Notes under the pieces: model-generated
Databases searched by the model: none
What the model was told of the DNA's origin: nothing
What the model saw: only the letters and a program-made list of their open reading frames with translations
Assembly: GCA_964469905.1 (NCBI GenBank)
Contig: CAYXZW010000001.1
Location: 155,337-219,336, forward strand
Reading direction: 5' to 3'
From: MVRV01 sp964469905
GTDB lineage: Bacteria; Desulfobacterota; Syntrophia; Syntrophales; Smithellaceae
DNA length: 64,000 nt
Shown: in pieces, positions 1 through 9,051 of the stretch
How the letters are laid out: each line of letters starts with the position of its first letter
Position numbering within the stretch: position 1 is the stretch's first letter
Position numbers and translations under genes: made by a program

Positions 1-40
1 TAATAGCGGCTAAAATCAAGTCTTGGAAGCGTTTGTTCAT
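1..40 (-). CDS. 5' end of an unidentified gene (partial)
   Basis: Only the first 13 codons are inside the window. They begin with an ATG whose complement is at 38-40 and read MNKRFQDLILAAI before the edge. A good ribosome binding site (GAGGGA, complement of 47-52) lies about 6 bases upstream, which is the main reason to call it. It is divergent from dtd, so the ~200 bp between them should hold both promoters. The peptide is too short to identify. Confidence 0.5.
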   Translation of the reverse strand, partial: MNKRFQDLILAAI

Positions 41-238
41 ATAGTATCCCTCTTTGTTTTATCAGCCGAGGATATGAGAAAAGCCTTGCGGCGTCAAGCA
101 TAAATGATTATTAAAAAAACAATATATACCTGAAACCATCACTTAAACTAATTTCAGAGAAATTACACTGTTTCAGAGAAATGACTTGAACAGAGTGCAA
201 TTTGTTGGTAACATGATTTTATATAGGCGAGATCGTCA

Positions 239-688
239 ATGCGTGCAGTAATTCAGAGAGTCAACAGGGCAAGCGTCAAAATTAACAACAAAGAAATCTC
301 CTCGATCAGCGAAGGGATACTCGTATTTTTAGGTGTGGAAAAAGAAGACTCAAAATCTGATGCTGATTATATTCTGGATAAAATTATCAATCTACGTATC
401 TTTGAGGACGATCAAAGCAGGATGAATTTGTCTTTGCTTGATGTCAGCGGCGATATGATGGTGGTTTCTCAATTCACTTTACTTGGCGATTGTACAAAAG
501 GTCGTCGGCCGTCTTTTTTTCGGGCGGAAGATCCTGTTCCGGCTAATGAACTATATGAATATTTTGTCGGGAAAGCGGCCGCAAAAGTAAAAAATCTGGC
601 TTGCGGGAAATTTCAGGAAATGATGCAAATTGAATTGGTCAATAATGGGCCGGTAACAATATTGCTGGACAGTAAAAAGAGTTTTTAA
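239..688 (+). CDS. dtd: D-aminoacyl-tRNA deacylase (DTD)
   Basis: Cytosolic proofreading enzyme that hydrolyses D-aminoacyl-tRNAs, and glycine mischarged on tRNA-Ala, to recycle the tRNA. The 149-residue length is normal for bacterial DTD and the protein opens with the typical MRAVIQRV. The two family motifs are visible: SQFTLLGD at about residues 77-84 and NNGPVTILLD near the C terminus (about 134-143), the latter carrying the Gly-Pro that reaches into the partner subunit's active site. The ATG is the first in frame. A small DUF1285-like gene starts 9 bp after the stop, so the two are probably co-transcribed. Confidence 0.95.
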   Translation: MRAVIQRVNRASVKINNKEISSISEGILVFLGVEKEDSKSDADYILDKIINLRIFEDDQSRMNLSLLDVSGDMMVVSQFTLLGDCTKGRRPSFFRAEDPVPANELYEYFVGKAAAKVKNLACGKFQEMMQIELVNNGPVTILLDSKKSF

Positions 689-696
689 AAGAATAA

Positions 697-1182
697 ATGG
701 AAAATTGTGACATTAAAATTGACAAAGAAGGAACATGGTACTATCGCGGTGCCCATATGTTTCGTAAGGATATATTGTGTATTTTTTTTGAAAATATTAA
801 AATTGATGCATATGGAAATTACCTGATAGAATTGGGCGAAGAGATCTGTTATCTTGATGTTGAAGACACCGCTTTTGTTGTGACGGCAGTCTATAAGACA
901 AGGCAAGAAGATGATACTACTGATCAAATTGATGTTCTTTTGACCGATGATTCACTGGAAAAATTAGATTTAAACACTCTATATGTCGGTAAAGAAAATG
1001 TCCTGTATTGCTCGGTTAAGGATAAAAAATTTAAAGCAAGATTTTCGCGGAATAGTTACTATCAATTGGCCCAGTTCATTGAACCGGATGAAAAAGAAAA
1101 TTGTTTTTTTATCAGCTTAAATAATGAAAAATATTATATTGAGCCGTTGTTTAACAATAACTGTAGCATTGTACCGGCATAA
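697..1182 (+). CDS. DUF1285-like conserved hypothetical protein
   Basis: 161 residues with no signal peptide or membrane segment, so probably cytosolic. The N-terminal part, with IDKEGTWYYRGAHMFRKDI and then a segment ending in a YLDVEDTAFVV-like stretch, resembles the pattern of the DUF1285 family (short two-barrel proteins of unknown function). This assignment is from memory of the family pattern and is moderate. It follows dtd by 8 bases and precedes guaB by about 100, all on the same strand. The stop is TAA. No catalytic residues can be proposed. Confidence 0.75.
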   Translation: MENCDIKIDKEGTWYYRGAHMFRKDILCIFFENIKIDAYGNYLIELGEEICYLDVEDTAFVVTAVYKTRQEDDTTDQIDVLLTDDSLEKLDLNTLYVGKENVLYCSVKDKKFKARFSRNSYYQLAQFIEPDEKENCFFISLNNEKYYIEPLFNNNCSIVPA

Positions 1183-1285
1183 AAGGCCGAAATGTAATTG
1201 TCAGTAATAAATGGTCTCGCCACCGGAATGGTGGTTATTGCATAACATTTCCATATAACAATATATAATAATTTCGGAGGTAATA

Positions 1286-2746
1286 ATGCTTGACGATATA
1301 GTAAAAGATGCTTTGACATTTGATGATCTGCTTCTCCTGCCGGCTGATTCCGATATTTTACCGCGTGACGTAGATACATCTACTCTATTAACAAGAAACA
1401 TTAAGTTGAATATTCCCATAGTCTCCGCGGCAATGGATACTGTTACGGAATCTCGTACAGCCATCTGCATGGCACAGGAAGGTGGTATCGGTATAATTCA
1501 TCGGAATATGAGCATTGAACGTCAGGTTGTGGAGGTGGATCGTGTAAAGAAGTCAGAGAGTGGAATGATAGTAGATCCTATCACAATCGAACCTGATCGC
1601 AAAGTCAGCGATGCTTTGGAATTGATGAATCAATACTCGATATCCGGCGTTCCTGTAGTAAAAAAAGGCAAACTGGTTGGTATACTGACTAATCGCGATT
1701 TACGTTTTGAAGAAAATATGGATCAAACGGTATCCAATGTTATGACCAAGGAAAATCTGGTTACCGTTTCTGCCAATATTTCTCTGGAAGACTCAAAAAA
1801 ACTTCTGCATAAACATCGCATTGAGAAATTACTGGTGGTTGATGATGAATACAGATTAAAAGGTTTAATTACAATCAAAGATATTGAAAAAATTCGTAAA
1901 TTTCCAAATGCCTGCAAAGATTCCTATGGTCGTCTGCGTGTGGGTGCCGCTGTCGGCATTATTGACCGTGAACCCAGAATAGAAGCATTGTTAGCCGCCG
2001 GAGCAGATGTTATTTGCATTGACACATCTCATGGTCATTCCGCCTCAGTTATTAGAGCAATTAAAGCGACGAAACATGATTTCCCCAAGTGTGAATTAAT
2101 AGCCGGAAACGTGGCAACCCTTGAAGGAGCTGAGGCCTTAATTGAGGCTGGTATTGATGCAGTAAAAGTTGGAGTCGGTCCGGGGTCTATCTGTACAACA
2201 AGAATTATCGCCGGTGTAGGTGTTCCGCAAATGTCTGCAATTCGTGATGCCTGTAAAGTTGCGGCCAAGCATGGAATTCCGGTAATCGCCGATGGGGGTA
2301 TCAAGTATTCAGGTGATATTGTTAAAGCAATTGGCTGTGGGGCTCATAGTATTATGATCGGTGGTTTGTTTGCCGGTACGGAAGAAAGCCCAGGTGAAAC
2401 AATATTGTTCCAGGGAAGAAGCTATAAAGTATACCGTGGCATGGGGTCACTGGAGGCAATGAAGATGGGTAGTCGTGACCGCTATTATCAGGACGATATC
2501 GAAGCGCCAATGAAAACTGTTCCCGAAGGGATTGAGGGAAGGGTGCCTTTCCGCGGCTCACTTTCTGCAAGTATCGTACAGTTAATTGGTGGACTCAAGG
2601 CTGGTATGGGTTATGTAGGATGTAAAACTATTCCAGAGTTGATGGAAAAAGCACGTTTTGTGCGAATCACAACTGCCGGTTTAAGAGAGAGTCATGTACA
2701 TGATGTCATCATCACAAAAGAAGCGCCTAATTACTGGATTGACTGA
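1286..2746 (+). CDS. guaB: Inosine-5'-monophosphate dehydrogenase
   Basis: Oxidises IMP to XMP with NAD+, the committed step of GMP synthesis. At 486 residues it has the full architecture: a TIM barrel split by a pair of CBS domains (roughly residues 90-205, with the MIVDPITI and VMTKENLVTV starts of each CBS repeat). The catalytic loop GPGSICTTRI places the nucleophilic Cys at residue 303. The mobile flap YRGMGSLEAMK and the downstream SRDRYYQ segment are present. The start is fixed by a strong CGGAGG ribosome binding site 6-7 bases before the ATG. guaA is not adjacent. An inverted repeat follows the gene. Confidence 0.97.
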   Translation: MLDDIVKDALTFDDLLLLPADSDILPRDVDTSTLLTRNIKLNIPIVSAAMDTVTESRTAICMAQEGGIGIIHRNMSIERQVVEVDRVKKSESGMIVDPITIEPDRKVSDALELMNQYSISGVPVVKKGKLVGILTNRDLRFEENMDQTVSNVMTKENLVTVSANISLEDSKKLLHKHRIEKLLVVDDEYRLKGLITIKDIEKIRKFPNACKDSYGRLRVGAAVGIIDREPRIEALLAAGADVICIDTSHGHSASVIRAIKATKHDFPKCELIAGNVATLEGAEALIEAGIDAVKVGVGPGSICTTRIIAGVGVPQMSAIRDACKVAAKHGIPVIADGGIKYSGDIVKAIGCGAHSIMIGGLFAGTEESPGETILFQGRSYKVYRGMGSLEAMKMGSRDRYYQDDIEAPMKTVPEGIEGRVPFRGSLSASIVQLIGGLKAGMGYVGCKTIPELMEKARFVRITTAGLRESHVHDVIITKEAPNYWID

Positions 2747-2768
2747 TAAATTATTATTTATTTTCATT

Positions 2769-2807
2769 ACCTGCAAGTTATCACACTCCAATTGGTAACT
2801 TGCAGGT
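2769..2807. terminator. Long inverted repeat between guaB and dnaE
   Basis: A perfect 12-bp stem (2769-2780 with 2796-2807, arms ACCTGCAAGTTA/TAACTTGCAGGT) and a 15-base loop lie 23 bp after the guaB stop. There is no T-tract, so it is a weak candidate for a factor-independent terminator. mRNA-stabilising hairpin or protein-binding palindrome are alternatives. Confidence 0.5.
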
Positions 2808-2882
2808 GAAACGTAATGATTATTAAGTTAATTATTTATTCTTCCTTCAAATTTTTTTATTCTTAAAGATGTGTAACCAACA

Positions 2883-5800
2883 ATGAAACATTCTGATTTT
2901 GTTCATCTTCATGTCCATACTCAATATAGCCTTCTCGACGGTATGATCCGTCTTCATGAACTATTCAAAAAGGCCAAGGAATTTGCCATGCCGGCAATTG
3001 CCATCACCGACCACGGTAATATGTTCGGTGCTATAGATTTTTATAAACAGGCTTATGCCGGTGGCATTAAACCAATTATTGGTTGCGAACTCTATGTCGC
3101 ACCGCGTAGTCGTTTTGATAAGACACCATCATCAATCGGGGAAGCCACACGTCATTTAGTTGTCCTGGTCAAAAACATGCAAGGTTATAAGAATTTAATG
3201 AAACTTACCTCTGCAGCTCACATTGAAGGTTTTTATTACCGGCCTCGTGTGGATAAAGAATTACTCAAACAATATTCTGATGGTCTGATCGTGTCGAGCG
3301 CCTGTCTGCATGGTGAAGTCGCCGCTCATATCATCCGTGGTAATATGGACGAAGCGAGGAGAGCCGCCTGCGAATTCCGCGAAATATTCGGTGAGGATAA
3401 TTTCTATCTGGAAATAATGGAGAACGGAATTCCCGAGCAGTCTATTGCCAACAGGGGACTGATAGAACTGAGCAAAGAACTTTCCATTCCTCTTATTGCC
3501 ACAAACGATTGCCATTACCTTAATGCCGACCATGCCGAGGCGCACAACATACTTTTGTGCATCCAAACAGGTAAAACCATTGAAGATAGCGACCGTATGT
3601 CTATGACATCGGATCAGTTTTATGTCAAATCCCCGGCGGAAATGCATGCACTTTTTGCCGCAATACCGGAAGCGATAGCCAATACGGTGAGCATAGCGGA
3701 AAGATGCAATCTAACTTTTGAATTCGGTAAGTTCTATTTGCCAAAATTTGAAGTCAAGAATCCAGAAGAAACTCTGGAAGATTATTTGCAGCGCAAAGCC
3801 TTGGAAGGCCTGGAAAAGCTGATGCCGAGTATTCTTAAATACCAGAAAGAAGATGAGGCTGTTGTTCGTGAGAAATATAATAAGCGTCTACATACAGAGT
3901 TGGAAATTATTAAAAAAATGGGGTTTTCGGGATATTTTTTAATCGTTTCGGATTTTATTAAGCATGCCAAACACAATGATGTTCCTGTCGGCCCTGGCCG
4001 TGGTTCCGCTGCAGGTTCTCTTGTTGCCTATGCCATACGTATTACAGATATTGATCCTCTCCGTTACGGCTTGTTTTTTGAAAGATTTCTTAATCCGGAT
4101 AGAATAAGCATGCCGGATATTGATATTGATTTTTGCCAGGAACGCCGTGGTGAAATTATTAAATACGTAACTGATAAATACGGCAAGGATAAAGTTACGC
4201 AAATTTGCACTTTCGGGAAAATGATGGCCAAAGGTGTAATCCGGGATGTAGGGCGAGCGCTCAACATTCCTTATGGCGATGCGGATCGTATCGCCAAACT
4301 TGTACCAAATGTTTTAAATATCACGCTTGCCGATGCTTTTAAAATGGAGCCTCGATTTGAAGAGGAACGCAGGAAGAATCCGCAAATTGACAAAATGCTG
4401 TCTCTTTCAGTTATACTGGAAGGTCTAAATCGACACTCATCGATACATGCCGCCGGCGTTGTTATTTCCGATGCACCATTGGTCGAAAGGGTCCCTTTGT
4501 TCGCACCGAAAGACGATATCGTTTCGCAATACTCGATGAAAGATATCGAGGCAGTTGGACTTACAAAATTTGATTTTCTTGGTCTCAAGACCCTCACAGT
4601 TATAAAAAATACAGTTAATTTTATCAAGGAATCACATAATATTGACATTGATATCAATGACCTGCCGTTAGATAATAAAGAAACATATCATCTTTTGATG
4701 AAGGGCGACACTGACGGCGTTTTCCAACTGGAAAGTTCCGGTATGAAGGATCTTCTGGTAAATTTTAAACCTGATCACATTGAAGATATAATTGCTTTGA
4801 TTGCGGCTTATCGTCCCGGCCCGATGAAAATGATACCCGATTTTATTGCCCGCAAGCATGGAAAACAGCAAATAATTTATGAATTACCACAGTTAGAATC
4901 GATTTTGAAAGAAACATACGGCATCATCCTGTATCAGGAACAGGTCATGCAAATTGCCAATGTGATTGGCGGTTACACAATGGCTCAGGCCGACACGCTA
5001 CGCAAAGTCATGGGTAAAAAGCAGGTTTCGGCGATGGAAAAGGAGAAACCAAAATTTCTCGACGGCGCGAAGAAGCAAAAAATCAATGAAGTCAAAGCGA
5101 AAACTATTTGGGACCAGATGGAGACATTTGCCGAATATGGCTTCAATAAATCACACAGTGCCGCCTATGCCATTATTACATATCAGACTGCCTATTTAAA
5201 GACCCACTATCCTGTTTGTTTTATGGCTGCATTACTTACATCGGAAAAAGACAACCGCGACAAGATTATCAGACACATGAATAACTGTAAAGAGATGGGA
5301 ATTAATGTTTTACCGCCGGATATTAATGAATCACAAAAAGATTTTAGTATTTCCGGAGATAATATCCGTTTTGGTCTCGCGGCAGTTAAAAATGTAGGAG
5401 AAGCAGCTATTGAATCAATTATCGCTGTGCGCCAGGAAGCATTTTTCCCCTCATTCATGGATTTTTTGAACCGAGTTGATCTGCGCAAAGTCAATAAAAG
5501 GGTTATTGAAAGTTTAATCAAGTGTGGTTCTTTTGATTCATTGGGTTATTACCGACGTCAACTAATCGAATCTCTGGACCAATCCATGGAAGAGGCTCAA
5601 CGTAAACAAAAAGAATTGCTGAGTAATCAATCAAGTTTCTTCGATGACCTTGATGGTTCCGGTTCATCGAAGGAAAATGGGAATAATGGATCATACTCGA
5701 TTCCTGTTCTTCCTGAATGGGATCGTAAACAACTCCTCTCGCTTGAGAAAGAAACCCTTGGTTTTTATATCTCCGGACATCCTTTACATGGTTATTCCGA

Positions 5801-6353
5801 CAAATTAAAACTGGTAACAAACACAAATTCCAGTACTTTGAATATGAAACGGGATAAAGATACCATCATTATTGCAGGAGTAATAAGTTCTCTCAACGAA
5901 AGACCAACCAAGCGAAAAGACATAATGTGTAATGTTGTTCTGGAAGATTTACAGGGTTCGGTGAATATTATTTTCTGGGCGGACACGTATAAAAAATATT
6001 ATGATCTTCTGCATGCAGATGAACCGATTGTCGTTCAGGGAATGATTGACGTTGGTGACGAATCCCTCAAGATCATTGCTCAGGAGGTCATCTCGCTGGC
6101 CAAATCACTGGAAAACCCCTATAAGCAAATTCGATTTATGATCGATTCGGAAAAGATTTCGCCTGATATTATTACTTGCCTTTACAATTCCATAAAAAAT
6201 TATACAGGTAAATATGATAGTTATATTCATATTATCAATGGAAAAAGTGAAACAATCGTTTACTTAGGTGATAATTTACGGCTGGATATTAATGACAATT
6301 TAAAGCGAGAAGTTGATAGTATATTAGGGGAGGGCGCAACAACTTATTGTTAA
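2883..6353 (+). CDS. dnaE: DNA polymerase III subunit alpha
   Basis: Replicative polymerase catalytic subunit, 1156 residues, the usual DnaE1 length. The N-terminal PHP domain starts HLHVHTQYSLLDG (residues 8-20). The palm carries PDIDIDF with Asp412/Asp414, and the third catalytic Asp lies in KFDFLGLKTL near residue 563. The finger and tau-interaction regions follow, and an OB-fold is visible near 990-1070 (IIAGVISSLNERPTKR onward). The C-terminal tail is short. The start ATG follows a 136-bp gap after guaB with no strong Shine-Dalgarno. The UPF0280 gene begins one base after the TAA, so the two are translationally linked. Confidence 0.97.
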   Translation: MKHSDFVHLHVHTQYSLLDGMIRLHELFKKAKEFAMPAIAITDHGNMFGAIDFYKQAYAGGIKPIIGCELYVAPRSRFDKTPSSIGEATRHLVVLVKNMQGYKNLMKLTSAAHIEGFYYRPRVDKELLKQYSDGLIVSSACLHGEVAAHIIRGNMDEARRAACEFREIFGEDNFYLEIMENGIPEQSIANRGLIELSKELSIPLIATNDCHYLNADHAEAHNILLCIQTGKTIEDSDRMSMTSDQFYVKSPAEMHALFAAIPEAIANTVSIAERCNLTFEFGKFYLPKFEVKNPEETLEDYLQRKALEGLEKLMPSILKYQKEDEAVVREKYNKRLHTELEIIKKMGFSGYFLIVSDFIKHAKHNDVPVGPGRGSAAGSLVAYAIRITDIDPLRYGLFFERFLNPDRISMPDIDIDFCQERRGEIIKYVTDKYGKDKVTQICTFGKMMAKGVIRDVGRALNIPYGDADRIAKLVPNVLNITLADAFKMEPRFEEERRKNPQIDKMLSLSVILEGLNRHSSIHAAGVVISDAPLVERVPLFAPKDDIVSQYSMKDIEAVGLTKFDFLGLKTLTVIKNTVNFIKESHNIDIDINDLPLDNKETYHLLMKGDTDGVFQLESSGMKDLLVNFKPDHIEDIIALIAAYRPGPMKMIPDFIARKHGKQQIIYELPQLESILKETYGIILYQEQVMQIANVIGGYTMAQADTLRKVMGKKQVSAMEKEKPKFLDGAKKQKINEVKAKTIWDQMETFAEYGFNKSHSAAYAIITYQTAYLKTHYPVCFMAALLTSEKDNRDKIIRHMNNCKEMGINVLPPDINESQKDFSISGDNIRFGLAAVKNVGEAAIESIIAVRQEAFFPSFMDFLNRVDLRKVNKRVIESLIKCGSFDSLGYYRRQLIESLDQSMEEAQRKQKELLSNQSSFFDDLDGSGSSKENGNNGSYSIPVLPEWDRKQLLSLEKETLGFYISGHPLHGYSDKLKLVTNTNSSTLNMKRDKDTIIIAGVISSLNERPTKRKDIMCNVVLEDLQGSVNIIFWADTYKKYYDLLHADEPIVVQGMIDVGDESLKIIAQEVISLAKSLENPYKQIRFMIDSEKISPDIITCLYNSIKNYTGKYDSYIHIINGKSETIVYLGDNLRLDINDNLKREVDSILGEGATTYC

Positions 6354-6354
6354 T

Positions 6355-7074
6355 ATGAAATATGAAGAAAAAATATATAGATCATTAATTAATAAAGATA
6401 ATTTAATTTCATATAACGTAAAAATTGCCGAGAGCGATCTGTTCATCAGCTCGGATATAAACTTGGCAGAGTCAGCCGAAAAATCATTATTAAAACATCG
6501 CAATTCTTTAGAATCATACATTAATAATTATCCGGAATTTCGCACGGCGCTTTTACCACTACACAAAGACGATTTAGCGCCACCGATTATCCGCGATATG
6601 CTCAGCAAATCAAAAATCTGCGGGGTAGGACCCATGGCCTCGGTTGCTGGCGCCATATCCGAATTTGTGGGTTATGATCTTCTCAATCAGACAGAAAATC
6701 TCATTATCGAAAATGGCGGGGACATCTTTCTTCGGTCTAAAAACAAACTAACAGTTTCCATTTATGCAGGAGAATCTGCTTTAAGTTATAAGCTCAATAT
6801 GCTTATAAAACCAGAGGAAACACCTCTGGGAATATGCACGTCATCCGCCACGGTTGGACCATCGTTAAGCTTTGGAAAAGCGGATGCGATTTGTGTCATT
6901 TCCCAATCCGCGACACTCGCCGACGCCGCAGCCTCAGCCGTCGGTAATCGTGTAAAAAGTAAAAAAGACATAAAAACATCTCTGGATTACGGAATCAAAA
7001 TACCTGGTGTGACAGGTATAATAATCATCTGCGGCAAAGATATGGGCATAATCGGGAATGTCGAGTTAGTTTAA
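6355..7074 (+). CDS. UPF0280 / ApbE-like family protein
   Basis: 239 residues related to the UPF0280 family, which shares the fold of ApbE flavin transferases. Visible hallmarks are GVGPMASVAGAISEFVG (about residues 84-100), an ENGGDIFLR segment (about 122-130), and GICTSSATVGPSLSFGKADA followed by LADAAASAVGN. There is no signal peptide, unlike true ApbE lipoproteins, so a cytosolic role is expected. The biochemical function is unknown. Its ATG lies one base after the dnaE stop, implying co-translation with dnaE, although no functional link to replication is obvious. The convergent J-domain gene lies 223 bp downstream. Confidence 0.85.
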   Translation: MKYEEKIYRSLINKDNLISYNVKIAESDLFISSDINLAESAEKSLLKHRNSLESYINNYPEFRTALLPLHKDDLAPPIIRDMLSKSKICGVGPMASVAGAISEFVGYDLLNQTENLIIENGGDIFLRSKNKLTVSIYAGESALSYKLNMLIKPEETPLGICTSSATVGPSLSFGKADAICVISQSATLADAAASAVGNRVKSKKDIKTSLDYGIKIPGVTGIIIICGKDMGIIGNVELV

Positions 7075-7211
7075 TATGATTATTTTTGTTTCAGTGTAAC
7101 GGTGAGTAAGTCGGATTTTAAACACTACCATATTAATGTTTACATAACATATCTTATTAGACGTAATATAAATATTATATATTCAGAAAAATGGGGCCAT
7201 AAAACGATAAA

Positions 7212-7250
7212 ATCGGCATATCATCTTGTAATCAGATAAAATATACCGAT
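7212..7250 (-). terminator. Probable terminator downstream of the J-domain gene
   Basis: On the minus strand a 10-bp stem (7241-7250 pairing with 7212-7221, one G-U) is followed by TTTT. It sits about 50 bp beyond the stop of the minus-strand J-domain gene and fits the end of the hom-to-dnaJ run. The T-tract is short. Otherwise the 223-bp convergent gap 7075-7297 shows nothing. Confidence 0.45.
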
Positions 7251-7297
7251 CTCCAATTAAGCCTTCAGTCAAACAGCTTCGGTCTTCAGTCTTTTTC

Positions 7298-8263
7298 TTA
7301 AATCCCATCCTCAGCCAACTGCTTAATAAGTTTTTGCTGACGGTCAGACAGTTTTGAAGGAACATCAACATTTATCTTGACATATTGATCACCTTTTAAT
7401 GCCCCTTTAAGACCGGGAACGCCGAACCCCTTCATACGTATTTTTGTATTGTTTTGTGTGCCCGGAGAAATTTTCAATCTTTTTATTGTACCATCCAGAG
7501 TGGGAATGTCAATTATAGTTCCCAGCACTGCCTGTGAAAATTTTATACTTTTTTCAATATACAAATCATTTCCGTCTCGGGAGAATATTGGATGGGGCAA
7601 TACATTAATGTTAAGATATAAATCTCCATTAGGCCCACCGTTATAGCCGGTAAGCCCCTTTCCTGGTAAGCGCAGTTTTTTCCCCGTGCTGATGCCAGCT
7701 GGAATCTTAACATTGATTTCTTCAATTCTATTTTCGATTTGCAGCGAAAGCTTCTTATCTGCGCCTAAAACAGATTCTTCCAATGATATCGATAAATTAT
7801 ATTCAACATCCTGTCCTTTTTCTTGCATTGGATCATATTGCTGACCACCGCGACCCATTCCACCAAACAGTCCGGCGAAAGGATCTTCATAATCACGCGA
7901 ACCGGTGCCTCCCCTTCTGCCGCTTGTGCGAAATGTCGTTGATCGGCCTCCTCCTCTCATACCTCCGAACCCAAAACTACGTAATATTTCATCAAGATCA
8001 ACGCCCCGGAAAATATCCTCCTGAGAATACTGCTGGCGGTACTGGTCTGCAGAGCCAAACTGATCATATTGTTGACGTTTTTCCGGGTCACTTAAAACAG
8101 CGTAAGCTTCACTGATTTTTTTAAATTTTTCTTCTGAGGCAGCTTTATTATTAGGATTTTTATCGGGATGCCATTTTACAGCTAACTTTCGATAAGCTTT
8201 TTTAATTTCATCGGCAGATGCCTGCTTAGATAAACCAAGTATTTGATAATAATCTTCAGACAT
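7298..8263 (-). CDS. J-domain co-chaperone, CbpA/DnaJ type without zinc finger
   Basis: Type II Hsp40 that would stimulate DnaK and hold unfolded clients. The 321 residues comprise a J-domain (1-70, HPD in KWHPDKNPNN), a Gly/Phe/Arg-rich linker (about 75-150, with several GG and RGG runs) and the two beta-sandwich client-binding domains (about 155-310). The four CXXCXGXG zinc repeats of DnaJ are absent, which makes it CbpA-like rather than DnaJ proper. An AGGTG ribosome binding site lies close to the ATG. It is the last gene of the minus-strand run behind iorB, with a 90-bp gap that may contain its own promoter. Confidence 0.92.
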   Translation of the reverse strand: MSEDYYQILGLSKQASADEIKKAYRKLAVKWHPDKNPNNKAASEEKFKKISEAYAVLSDPEKRQQYDQFGSADQYRQQYSQEDIFRGVDLDEILRSFGFGGMRGGGRSTTFRTSGRRGGTGSRDYEDPFAGLFGGMGRGGQQYDPMQEKGQDVEYNLSISLEESVLGADKKLSLQIENRIEEINVKIPAGISTGKKLRLPGKGLTGYNGGPNGDLYLNINVLPHPIFSRDGNDLYIEKSIKFSQAVLGTIIDIPTLDGTIKRLKISPGTQNNTKIRMKGFGVPGLKGALKGDQYVKINVDVPSKLSDRQQKLIKQLAEDGI

Positions 8264-8353
8264 AGATCACCTAATCCAATGATTTAAGTATGTAATACAA
8301 CATTTAGCATTATAAGTGTATTTTAAATATTTATTCTTAATTATACACAATAT

Positions 8354-8935
8354 TTATGTATTTAGGCCGCTTTGGAAAGCAGCTAAATTGACTTTGGTTA
8401 ACTTCTCTGGAAATGCCTTTCTTATTACATTTTCCCAGATTGATAATGGTATTTCCATTAATTTAGCTATTGCACCAATAAGCACAACATTTGCAGTTTT
8501 TATATTACCCGACTGTTTGGCCAATGCTGTCGCGTCTATTTCCTTTACCAGTCCATAATTACTTTTCAATAAAGGAATGGCATTTTCAGGATAAGGAACA
8601 TCTCCGGAATTAACTGCCGGCGGATATATCTCCTCGGTATTAATGATTATTGTGGCATCTTTGGTTAAATAATTTAAGTATCGGAGACTTTCCATCTTCT
8701 CGAAAGCAACCAAGAGATCAATACTTCCCAGTTTAGCCAGCGGTGAATAGACTTTATTGCCATAACGAACGTGACTGGTTACACAACCTCCGCGTTGTGC
8801 CATTCCATGAACTTCGCTCTTCTTAACATCAAGACCAGCTTCCATAATTGCCATACACATAATATCGCTGGCTCTAAGAATGCCCTGTCCGCCAACGCCT
8901 GCAAGCAAAATACTTCTTACGTTTTTATCCGCCAT
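8354..8935 (-). CDS. iorB: Indolepyruvate:ferredoxin oxidoreductase, beta subunit
   Basis: Gamma-domain partner of IorA. Together they oxidatively decarboxylate aryl pyruvates from aromatic amino acid transamination to aryl-acetyl-CoA, reducing ferredoxin, or run in reverse in syntrophs. The 193 residues begin with the domain signature LLAGVGGQGILRASD and contain EVHGMAQRGGCVTSHVRYG at about 42-60, the usual IorB landmarks. I chose the ATG at 8935 because an AGAGG ribosome binding site is 8 bases away. A TTG one codon earlier is possible. It lies 117 bp behind iorA, with a hairpin in the gap. Confidence 0.95.
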   Translation of the reverse strand: MADKNVRSILLAGVGGQGILRASDIMCMAIMEAGLDVKKSEVHGMAQRGGCVTSHVRYGNKVYSPLAKLGSIDLLVAFEKMESLRYLNYLTKDATIIINTEEIYPPAVNSGDVPYPENAIPLLKSNYGLVKEIDATALAKQSGNIKTANVVLIGAIAKLMEIPLSIWENVIRKAFPEKLTKVNLAAFQSGLNT

Positions 8936-8969
8936 CAAATTGACCTCTTCATTAAAAATAGAATTTTGA

Positions 8970-8996
8970 GATCCCTAATGTTTCGCTTTAGGGATC
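8970..8996 (-). repeat. Hairpin in the iorA-iorB intergenic gap
   Basis: A perfect 9-bp stem (GATCCCTAA at 8970-8978 with TTAGGGATC at 8988-8996) has a 9-base loop. On the transcript it precedes the iorB ribosome binding site by about 20 bases. It is not followed by a T-tract. An adjoining stretch (9000-9045) repeats GAAGC/GAGCG-like words. It could tune IorB translation or protect an mRNA end, or be a relic of a small repeat. Confidence 0.5.
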
Positions 8997-9051
8997 GATT
9001 CCGCCAGCGCTTCAATCTTGCTTCAGTACGCTCGCTTTCAGCAAGTATAAT

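Noticed and set aside
1264..1269. TATAAT as -10 of guaB
   Set aside because: It is so close to the Shine-Dalgarno that the transcript would start inside or after the ribosome binding site region, and no -35 is correctly spaced.
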